A DNA stretch of 64,000 nt from Morella rubra (lineage: Eukaryota; Streptophyta; Magnoliopsida; Fagales; Myricaceae): the NCBI GenBank assembly GCA_003952965.2, contig CM025854.1:14194667-14258666 (forward strand). The letters are read 5' to 3'. The position numbers and the translations under genes are program-made. Positions within the stretch are counted from its first letter, which is position 1. Each line of letters begins with the position of its first letter. The notes beneath the pieces were generated by a model. The model was not told the DNA's origin. It worked only from the letters and a program-made list of their open reading frames with translations, and did no database searches. Shown piece by piece: positions 13,892 to 24,100 of the stretch.

Positions 13892-15798
13892 GGCGGAACC
13901 CAACCCGAACAAACAAACGGCGCCGTTTCAGAAAGCAGAAAGTCGGAAAAAGTGAGTGCTTAAACTCTCAGGTCCATCGCTTTAGCAGTGTCGGATTTTG
14001 GAGAAGAGTTGTGCTTTGCGTCAACGATCGAAAAGAGCACTCTGTTTGTGCGCCTTCGAGGGTTCTTTCTTTTCTTTCCTTCTTTATTTCTTTTTTATTT
14101 GTTTTTGGGTTACGAGTAGTCTTTTTCCCTCTCCTTTGCAGAAATTAGTTGTCAAAGCGATGGTGCGTGCTTCGCGTAGTTGTTTGTTGCAGTTCTTCCT
14201 CTCTTTTTTCTTTTTCCAAGCGTTCCTCCTCACTTATCCACAAAGAATTGGCGGTCTTTTAAGGGAAAAAAAAAAATTCACTTCTAGAATGCTTTTCAAG
14301 CCCCCTAGTTGTTCCTTCTCGTTTGAATTAGTTTGGTCTCATTGTTTGAATAGGAAGAAAACAAAAATTGTTTTTGTCCATTTTGGAAGGAACGAAAAAA
14401 AAAAAAAAACAGTAGGAGTTTTTTAAGAATTAAAAATGTCAATCGATTATTGTATTTTCAAGCCAAGGACAAGACAATTTAAACAACATGGCGTCCTACT
14501 TGAATCTAAACATAACATTAGTTTACAATAATTTGTAATTAAATTGAAGAAGAATCAACAGTCACAATTAAATATCGGGGAAAGAACACACCAAACACTA
14601 GTACTGCAACCCATATTTTTTTGTATTATCTTAATTGATATCTACAATCATGTCTAGCAAGTTAAAAAAAAAATTCATATTTCAAGTTTTTTTTTTTTAA
14701 AAAAGTGTGAGATATTGACCTTTTATAAGAATTTGTAAAAAAAAATTAAGAATATTAAAAATAGCTTGATTTTTATTAGAGTTTATAAAAAAAAATCTTG
14801 AGATATTTTGATAGAATTTTTTATGAAAAAATATTGATTTTTTTTTTAAAAAAGTACGCAGCTAAATTATTTGATGAACTTTTTATGAAAAATTGTAAGT
14901 CAGCATTTCCGGCGTACATTCACCAAAAGAGTCATAGAAATCACGAACTAACAAATTCTAAAAGCACATGTCCGGAAACCAAATGGTACAAAAGCACATG
15001 TACCGTGTTTAGTGTTTACCTATTTTCCTTAGCTTTAATGGAAAGTCCCGATTAATTGAAGTTCCCTAAGGTTAGTCTGGTTAGGTGACAAGCTTATATA
15101 TATATATAAAGGCAACTCTTTGGGCTATTTTTTCAGGCCGAACACAGGGCACCATCAATTTGGTCCTTTTGGAGCCCACTCAGTCCAACGCAAGTTACGC
15201 AGCTATTAGGAAATCTGCATGATACAGTATTGTTCCTGTAATTAATTGTAAAACTAACAAAGCTTCATTAGGAAGTCAGTCTCTTTCTTTTCCAAAAGTA
15301 GGATACAGAATCACAGAGTATGGAATTTCGGAGGAAGAGGGTCACAAGCAAGAAAAGCATCAGCACAGCTGCTGTGCTACCTGTGCTGCTGCTGGGTTTA
15401 GCTTGAACGGTCTGCGCTTCCTTGCTTGTTGCTAGTTCCAGATTGATAGTTTGATGTAATGGGCTGTGAGCCAAAGCACCAGCAAGTCAGCAACCGATAT
15501 ATGTCCAGGGTCCCGGCAATTCTCTCGGCAGGTCACTTTTCTGTGGTCATATGATGAGCAAAAATTCAATTGCAGCAAGAACATTGAAATTCAGTCCTTG
15601 TGGCTTCAATATTGCCAAACTGAATCCATTTTCTTCCATATTCTCTTCCTTTGCATCAATGTGTCGGATAAATAGCTAAGGAGCACCCATCTTACACGAC
15701 GATAAAACGATACAAACAAGAAAGGATTCCATGATTGCATGGGCAACAATTCAAGTTTTAGCTAAGCCAAGGGAAAAGAAGCAGAAGAAAAACGCAGG
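13892..15798. other. PEX22 promoter and downstream flank of the cyclin gene
   Basis: 13892-13990 probably contains the PEX22 5' UTR and promoter. 13990-14430 is T-rich and carries an open frame of about 142 residues that shows no family similarity. 14430-15060 is AT-rich filler. 15268-15474 (minus strand) has a short open frame with a Ser/Thr-rich stretch and a C-terminal hydrophobic tail; it may only be cyclin 3' flank. Confidence 0.55.
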
Positions 15799-17249
15799 TC
15801 AGTTCAGTATCTGATCAGTTGGAGATGGATTTTGCATATCTTCTACAGATATTTCAGTTGCATCGTCCCCTGCACTGGAGTTTATTGCCCTTTCGATCTT
15901 TTGGCCAATGCCATTGAAAAGCATTTCCTTTTCCAAGTGCAAGCAGTAGCTCTCAAACACCCGAGAGCTTACAGTAACTCCAAAGTCCAGTAGAAAGAGC
16001 AACTCCAGTTCGAGCCTGTTTAACTCAGCATTGCTAACTCCTCCCACCCGAGCATAAACTGCATTATTATAGTGCCTGTAATTTGTGCAATAGAAGGGGT
16101 AGATTATTAGTATTGTGCCACGCAACGCAAGTACATCAAAGATCCTACGACAAGGTACGTCTTCTCCTTCCAGTCTTTCAGAAAAATATACTCTTTAATT
16201 ATAGTTTATGCATTATATTCAATGAAAAAAAGGAGTTATTTTGTTTCTACTTTCTAGGGTGAATTTCTTTAGATGTCAATCATTACTTTCAAATTTAATA
16301 AATAGGGAATATTGACATCAGCCTTTTGGAATCTGAGTTTAAAAGTGATAAATGGGGATATGTAAAAACACTCACTACTAAAATTGGGTTTAAAGAAATA
16401 CAAATAAATAATACCTTACAAATCCTGGGGGATCTTTACCCCTTCACCAGCTAAATATTATCAAGGATCATTACGTGTCAATACGTTTTTCACATATAGC
16501 TAGCCATTATGTAAGGGAAAGTAGAGACATCTATAACATATATTAAAGATTAATCTATTGGGTTAGTCTCATTAATCGGTAGGGGTGGGAGGTTTCAAGA
16601 TTGAACTTCTGCCAGCCTCAAGCCTAGTTACACTTTACTACCGTCATGGAGATTAATATATAGTTATGGTTCAATCGGGAACATTTTGTAGCAGGTGGAA
16701 GCTTTTATGTCAGGTCTAATAAACTGGTGAGCCGAACAACTCCTTCCATTCTTTTTTATTATTGAAAAAAGAAGAATAAAATATCCAAATAACCCAACTG
16801 GAAAGAAAGTGAGAGAGGAGAGCTTACTCATCATCTAGGATCTTAGAAGCAACCATGACGCATGTAACCAGTAATCTATGCACGTTCAAGGATATCACAA
16901 GGGAGTCAGGGTGCCTATGCAGCAGCCTGTCAATATACACATATCCAACCACAAAACAAGATGGGCTACAATTCGTGTACTTGTATAACCTCTCCAAGTA
17001 TTTCGGTATGCTTATGCTTGGTGCTCGCACGCCATGAAAAACATTCAAGCTCTTCCCAATCCTAGCAGAGCTGCAGCTTAGCTCATCCAGCTGCTGGCTC
17101 AGGCAGTCCATGAGGCGGTCATTTCGAGAGACCAGCTTCTCTAACACGGAAGACAAAATGGTTAGCACTCTAGGCGTGGTTGTCTCCGCTTGGCTCGGCT
17201 CCGGCGGCCGGCTTTGGTCGATATACCCACCACCACCGGTAGCTATCAT
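15799..17249 (-). CDS. CYCU1-1: U-type (P-type) cyclin, CYCU1;1 / CYCP2;1-like
   Basis: Two exons, 16828-17249 and 15799-16075, join in frame (LDDE-HYNN) to give 232 residues. TPRVLTILSSVLEKLVSRND begins the family core. It is followed by FHGVRAPSISIPKYLERLYKYTNCSP, FVVGYVYIDRLLHRHP, LNVHRLLVTCVMVASKILDDE, then YARVGGVSNAELNRLELELLFLLDFGVTV and FESYCLHLEKEM. This is a complete short cyclin box of the U/P family, which binds A-type CDKs. As I recall, Arabidopsis CYCP2;1 acts downstream of WOX9 in sugar-triggered root meristem activation. The C-terminus ends in an acidic, poorly conserved tail. Start 17249 is the first ATG of the frame. It neighbours PEX22 exactly as in Arabidopsis. Confidence 0.94.
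16550..16650 (+). repeat. Degenerate SINE-like fragment, second copy
   Basis: GGGAGGTTTCAAGATTGAAC resembles a box B and is followed by CCTAGTTACAC, the same order as at 7600-7725. It lies in the single intron of the cyclin gene and is decayed. Confidence 0.3.
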
Positions 17250-18151
17250 TTAGGCCATTGAGGTAGCGTCGCACAGAAGTGTGAGAAAGAATTTGGTGGG
17301 CATTTGCTTAATTAAGACTTTTGGGAAGGTGTGCTTCCAAGTGTACACGTTATCCGATGAGGAGGTTCACGAACTGGGCTTTCGACACGTGTGTTCCTGC
17401 TCTGGGCAATATGCTGAGCGCGGTGGGAGACAGGTGATCTTACGCCATTGGATTTGAACGGGACAAAAACTGTTCATCAGTGTTGGTCGAAGATGCATTT
17501 TGTTTGGACAGCAACAATTCAAATTGGTGGTCGAAAATTATCCGAATGGATTAGCCGCGTACAAGACATTGGTTGAGAAAAATCCAACGACCACTCTTTC
17601 TACAATACAAATTGGAATTCCGAATTTCCTTTGCCTCCACTAAACATGTAACTCGTCCCTTGTGTAGAATAGAAATAGAAGAATGGTGGAGACCATGGCA
17701 GTGAGCATGCAGCATCGGTTGCAATGGGAGTGTTGAGTGGCTGAATCCCGACTAGACATGTTACTGCTTTACCTGCTCAAAGTACTGCAAATTGTATTCC
17801 AAATATCAATGCATGGACAAGAGTGGTATCCTGGAACCATGTTGAGCTTCATCATAAATTTCTCAGATTAGGACCTTATCTTAGGCACTCAAATTCAAAA
17901 TCCCAATAACAGAACCGTCATTAGGAGAGGTAATACAGAATAAGATGATATTGTAATAAATTGAATCAATTATGTTGTCTACCAAAAATATCTAAATGAT
18001 TGAACGACCTATTTTTCTATAAACAAAGGGCTATTTTTTAAAGCCTTTGTATAAAATGATGTCCTGAATGGAATTGGTAAACCCTTGACGCTGAAGTGTT
18101 TGATGAAACCTCAAATGATGGGGGCTGGCAAGACATTTACTGCTTGGTTCA
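17250..18151. other. Cyclin promoter and EXS-gene 3' flank
   Basis: 17250-17480 is moderately GC-rich and probably includes the cyclin 5' UTR and promoter. 17480-18150 carries no open frame with family similarity, and its last part is likely EXS-gene 3' UTR. Confidence 0.5.
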
Positions 18152-21100
18152 CTATATACTGTGCTCACTAGAAGAAAGTAACTTTTTCTCTTCTTCATTG
18201 GGGATGTCATTCATTGATAGCTGAATATTTGACTTGGAGTTCATCTTATTCCACTCATTTTCCACGCGGAAGAAAATCCATTGGAAGCGGCGGAAAATCT
18301 CCAAGGCAGTGATCGCAAACACTGTTATGTAATTATGACGAAGATGGGCAGATAGCTTGTATGTCCACGTGCAACGCAAGATGAGATTGCTTCCTATCAC
18401 CCACAAATAAACCTGCAATCGGTACATAAATATGATTGGACACTATTACAATCTCGACGAGTCAACAAACCAGTCACACGAGGTTAAATAGAAGTTACTG
18501 AGGAAGCCCGAATATCAGCTTTATTGAGATTGTGAACAAGAATTCCAAAGCTGGCAGTGGACAAGAAGTTGCCCCAAAAATTCACTGATTGGGTAATATA
18601 GTTCAAAGAGGAATTTCCAGTCTATACCAGTTCACACTCACTCTTTTGCCAGCTCAAAGTCCCCTTAGTCATTCACTTAAATAAGTCATTTAAGGCCATA
18701 AAAACACTTGTACAAAATGTTACTGCAGCAGAGTAGGCAGTCTTACCCATTTTCGTCCATATAATAGGTGTGAGAAGAGGTGTGGTTTGCTGAACTTGAA
18801 TATCCGAGTGAAGACACTGGCACAGAGAGAGAGAGAGAGATTTTCAGGCACATCATGCATAATATTCAAGAAATGACAAGCTCATAAAATGTTTGCTCTG
18901 TGTTGTTTACATGTCCTGCAAGTACATATAGTGCCCAAATTCCCTTGTTTGGGTGTGTCTAGTACACAAATTCCAAACAAGCGTACCAAACAGAATAGTG
19001 AATCTTACTGAAAATCATGCCTACCAAATCAAGTAACCAACATATTAATTTTGCTCTGACACTTCTTCCGGACAAGTACATCTACAATTTAGCTCCAACA
19101 CCACCAACATGAACATTTTTGTGGCAACGAACTTAAACTTCCATGACCATTAGTTGATTGTGATTACATGTTATAAAGTGGCTCAATACAATTGTCAAGC
19201 TAATGGAGCCTTTTTATGATGAAAGTGAGAAACATACTCATTCAGGAAACCTAGAGGTGTTAGATTTCAATTTACAGGACTCGACACTAACATGTTCGTA
19301 GGTCATTAAGTTGATTCTGAGGAAAAAAACAAAGGAAACTCAAAGGGATAAGTTTGATTATTATCTGAATATAGTGAAGGTATTAACATTGGACATACCT
19401 CAAGTCCCAGTCTCGGGTCACATCCCAGTAGAATGAGTACAAAGAGTTCAGAACACTAGAGATAAGCCAGAGAGGACGGTAAAAGTTTAGCCACTTATCA
19501 GGGAAGACATGATATTTAAGAGCTGAAAGAAAAATCACTGGCACTGCAGTCGAATATTTCAAAGCTGAAACCAAAAGCAAATAATGTCACTATAACCTTG
19601 AAGCAATGACCATAAAAAATATATAAGCAATTAAGATGACAGTTCCGGATACAATGGTACAAAATAACATCATAAACACATCTAAAGGATTACAGAACTA
19701 GGCAGAACCCAGCAGTTGAAACAGAAATAAACAAAACAGAAGATCCCAGATTTGCAATATGTTTCAAGAAACAAACAACAAATGGGAAAGATACCACATA
19801 TGAAAACGAACCATGAGATCTTACCATTCAGAAGGCTTGTTTTCTCCCCAGTATCCTTGTATTGTCGAAGACATTGGAAGAAACGAAAAAGGTAAGGTAA
19901 AACAAGAACTAAAGGGATTGTAACTGAGTGACTGCCACAAACAGAATCGGCTTCAAACCATGCAATAGTGGCAACCTGCTCGATTCAAAAGGAAAAATCT
20001 CTTACAATAGAAAAGTGAAGCATTGGCCACATATCAAAACCATTTTCACCTTAAAACCAAAGCCGATTTTTTGTAAGCCTACTTTAAGAGATAAGAAAAG
20101 CTACAGGCTTTGTAATTGGCAGTGAAACAGGTCAAAGACATAGGGTCATAAAGCTCCTGGCAGAGGAGTTCCAACATCAAACAAGCCCTTGCTTTGACAT
20201 ATCACTAGCTTCACTACCTATTGACATAAAAACATATCCATCCACATTAATTTTCAAACTGACTTCCCATGGGTAATTAATTGAGTTCCAAAATTATCAG
20301 AATGTGTCTTTTCATAATAGATTCCCAAAGAAAATTTGTTTGGAAGCTTAAGTGGTTCTGCTGATATACTTTCTCTCCTACTTATACTCAAGCTTTGCTC
20401 AGCGTTAACCCAATTCGCTGCTATATGGTTATACGCTATACATCTCCATTTCACTCCATCAGTTACACATTTATACTAAAATGAAGTAGCATTCATGTGA
20501 TTACACTGGCAAAAAGTTCGTTATGTTCTCTTACAATAATTAAAATTGAAAGAACCAAAGATAGAAGAAAGAAAAACTTGACTTTCAATCAGAGCCAAAG
20601 GAAAAAGATAACATATCATGCTCGTAAAAAATAGAGCTGATTAGAGTAGATCTGATAATATGTGCAAAATCAAGCTAAACTACAGAAACACTGACCTGTC
20701 GATGGACCATTCTACACACAGAACGCTCCAAATCTGAAAAAACCTGCACAAAAGTGACACTTAAAACAACTGTAAAAGGAATTGTTGCAAGTGTAAATAT
20801 GAACACAGACATGCAAGTGTAACTGCATGTTTGAGACATCAATCATACAATCTTGTTTCATTCCATAATTACGTTATTGTCCTATTAAAGCATTTAAGAG
20901 CATGGAGAGGGATGTGGAAAATGGATAGCACAAAAGATTATCCATACCTTTGCCATGGAGGTCAAGATATCGGCCATGAAAAAATCCGAAAATGATATTG
21001 CCTGTATTCACAAAACCAATTTAAATGTTCAATACGGCATATTGAGGCCAATACAAACAAGAAAATATTCTGAGCCCCTAAAATGGAGCAGAATAAACAT

Positions 21101-24100
21101 TCATCTCCCCAGGCATCACATCTTTGGGTAAGTGGTGCCATGGTGCCGTGTAAAATGGTAGTGTTTGTGTGATAAAATTTTGGGGTATGAGAGTTGGTGA
21201 AAAAGTTATATGAATTTTTTATACTTATTATAGTAGAAATGGTGATTTGATGGGGAACGAGAGATTATTTTCTAATTATTTTATTAGGAAAAATCTTGGA
21301 ATGTGCCAAAATTTTGACACACAAACACTACCATTCTGTAGGTAAGTTGTGAGTCGATGTGATTCCTAAGGCGCTTGCACTACCAATGACTAGTGAGACA
21401 ATTCTTGTAGTTGTGATCCACCGACCACGCAAACCAAGGTATCCATGCTAGGATGGTAAACCCTATGGCATCAAATCATGCCAAGCTTTTTCATCTCAAC
21501 TATTTAGTGATTATAGTTTGGGTTAATTACATTTTCCCCCAATGAACTTACACCCCAATCTCAAAAACCCCCCTAAACTCGAACTCGTGACAACCCACTA
21601 CTCCAATATGAGTGTCGCGTTTCAGTTCAGTATTGGACTTAATTTTGGCGTTAACTTGCACGTTTTCTGTCACACGTGACACCCATCCCACGCGAAAAGA
21701 CAAAATTGCCCCCAATCCATGTGATTTCAAACTCAAATACAGTGCGTTTTGAAACAACAGTTGTTGAATATCAACTAGATCACCCTCCTGCAACTCGAAA
21801 AGGGTTCTCTTGCATCAAGGCTAACTCTCTTGATCATGAGCAAGAACAAGAACGAGACCCTTCGGCAGCTGCAAAAGACCTTCCAGCTCATATCTGCAAT
21901 AGATGCAATAAAGTTTTTGCCTCTGGCAAAGCCCTTGGTGGTCACATGAGAATGCATGTCCAAGCCTGCAAAAAAAAAAGAGCTCCTTAAGCCAAAGCTC
22001 AAAAAGTAGGCCGCCGCCGCCGCCGCCGATGATCTTCAAGAGGAATGCGAGAGGCAAATTATAGTTCTAGGCGTCTATACCGGCAAGAACAATGGGATAT
22101 CTCGCTCGAACAATGAGAAATCTTGCTCAGGAACAATGCTGAGTTCAATGCCAAACTTGGAGATTTTGGTTTGACAGAAGTCTATGATCATGGTTGCATT
22201 ACGAGGGAGGCGACTATACCGACAGGAACAATGGGATATCTCACTCCTGAGTACATCTATTATGGTGTCACAACAAAGGAAACGGATGTTTACAGCTTTG
22301 GTGTCGTGATGCTAGAGGTAGCAACAGGGAGAAGACCAGTTAATGACGATGGAAAAGTGCTCGTCGATTGGGTTCGGGACTTGTGGGAAACGGGGAAACT
22401 AATTGAGGCTGCTGATAGCAGATTGTTTGGGAAGTTCGATGAAGCAGAGATGGAGAGGATGCTAATAGTGGGACTTTTGTGTGCACTCCAACCCCGATAA
22501 GCAGCTATTTGTGAAGAAAGCTGCAAGGATTCTGAGAGGCGAAGCACCACTTCCATTGTTGTCAACAAGGAAACCCACAGTTTGGTTTCGACCTATTTTG
22601 CATGAGGATACATCTACTGAAGACCTTGACGACACCCCATGGATGACCCCTAAGAGCCATCTGAGAAAGGACTAGAGTGGAAAAAGGCCATGAAACTTCA
22701 GATGTAAACTGCAAAAAAAAAAAAGGAACTTCAAGTGTAAAGTGCTCACGTGCTCCGTAATTTGCAGGAAGAAATTCCCCAACATGAAAGCTTTGTTTGG
22801 CCATATGAGATCTCATCCTTCAAGGACATGGAGGGGAATTCGACCGCCTCCAGTTGAGAAAACCAACGCAAGTTCTTTTTTCGTCCACACTATCTGATGA
22901 TAAAATTGGTTCTGCTACTGCTATTACTGCCACGAAGGCAGTCGTGGTTGATTTCTCAGGCTCTTTATTTTGCTGGAAGGTCACCGGAAAAGCATTGGCC
23001 CCTCCACCAACGTTTCTGATTCCGGCCTTCCCCAGGGTCTAGAGGAGGGGACGCAAGAAGCTGTGTATGATCTAACAATGCTGTCTAATGTGAGCTCAAA
23101 GAAGATGAAATCAAAACACACCGGATTTGAGTTTGAAATTTTATTCGCATGGATGAGGGGCATTTTCGACTTTTTGCGTGGGATGAGTGTCATGTGCAGG
23201 TCACGTATGATGGAAAACGTGCGAGTTAACGCCAAAACTGAGTCCAATACCGAATTGAAACGCGACACATATACTGAGGTGGTGGGTCATAACGAGTTCG
23301 AGTTTAGGGGGGTTTTTGAGATTGGGGTGTAAGTTCATGGAGGAAAAATGTAATTAACCCTTATAGTTTTTACAGTGTATTTGCCAGTTTCTAAGTTGAA
23401 AAAAGATGTTGACCACCTCCTTATTCGACCATTTAAGAAATATGACAAGCAAATGAGATCATTGAAGGAAAAGGTTGGTCATAATTCCTTTAATAGTTTT
23501 ATTTATATATTACTAGAATGCTGTTTTTTAACACCACATACATTTTTGAGGTCACTAAACTTCGTAACAAAATACAGCAAGTGAAAAATGTAAATGTGTG
23601 CTGGACTTGTGAAATCCTAGAAAGCCTGTGAAGTTAAGCCTAATTTGCATTCCATGGCCTTTGGAAGTTATGATCCCAAGTTCAGCAAGAGGCAAGCATA
23701 GAGGAAGATAATAAAACACATTCTTATATTCTTTATTTTCAAGTGATATATCACATAAAAGCAGTGGAAATATTCATCAAACAAGTGAAAAAAAAAGTTT
23801 CCAGAAAAGACTCTTATCACTAAAACACACTTGCCTGTAGTGGAAGAACTATTCGCCAAAGAGTCCTCAACAAGTAGTAGCGGGATGACAAATAAAAAAT
23901 ATCGAATGGGAATATCAAAATCATTGCAACAGCACAATATAAGAGAACCTGCAGAAGAGTCCCATTGAAAGTTAATACTGTAGTACCAAATTCAACAGAC
24001 TAGTAAAGGTGTAACAGAAGACGAAAATCAATTACTTGTCAATGGGATGTTGATGATAAATTACTGCACATTTAAGAATTGACCAAACAATAGAATCACA

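Larger units (their letters stand above)
21520..23360 (+). mobile_element. Pack-MULE (Mutator-like) carrying C2H2 zinc-finger and lectin receptor kinase fragments
   Basis: The left end GGGTTAATTACATTTT is matched in inverse at the right end (AAAATGTAATTAACCC). The inverted repeats extend over about 21520-21752 and 23107-23360, at roughly 85-90 percent identity by eye. A perfect 9-bp target duplication, TTATAGTTT, flanks the element at 21511-21519 and 23361-23369, the hallmark of Mutator-like elements. No transposase is present. Between the repeats lie two parts of a C2H2 zinc-finger gene with a receptor-kinase fragment between them, all on the plus strand and antisense to the host EXS gene. 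It is therefore a non-autonomous, gene-capturing MULE inside an intron. Confidence 0.93.
21002..23834 (-). other. GC-AG intron 7 of the EXS gene
   Basis: Exon 7 ends CTACAG, followed by GCAAGTGTG, which fits the strict AG/GCAAGT consensus of GC introns. Exon 8 starts GCAATATCA after an AG. This joins LPLQ to AISFSDFF in phase 0, as in the Arabidopsis homologue. A GT four bases further on would break the frame. At 2.8 kb it is the largest intron of the gene, and it contains the Pack-MULE and a MITE. Confidence 0.9.

Noticed and set aside
13998-14426. 142-residue plus-strand frame upstream of PEX22
   Set aside because: Phe/Lys-rich translation of T-rich and A-rich DNA, no family similarity, no splice context.
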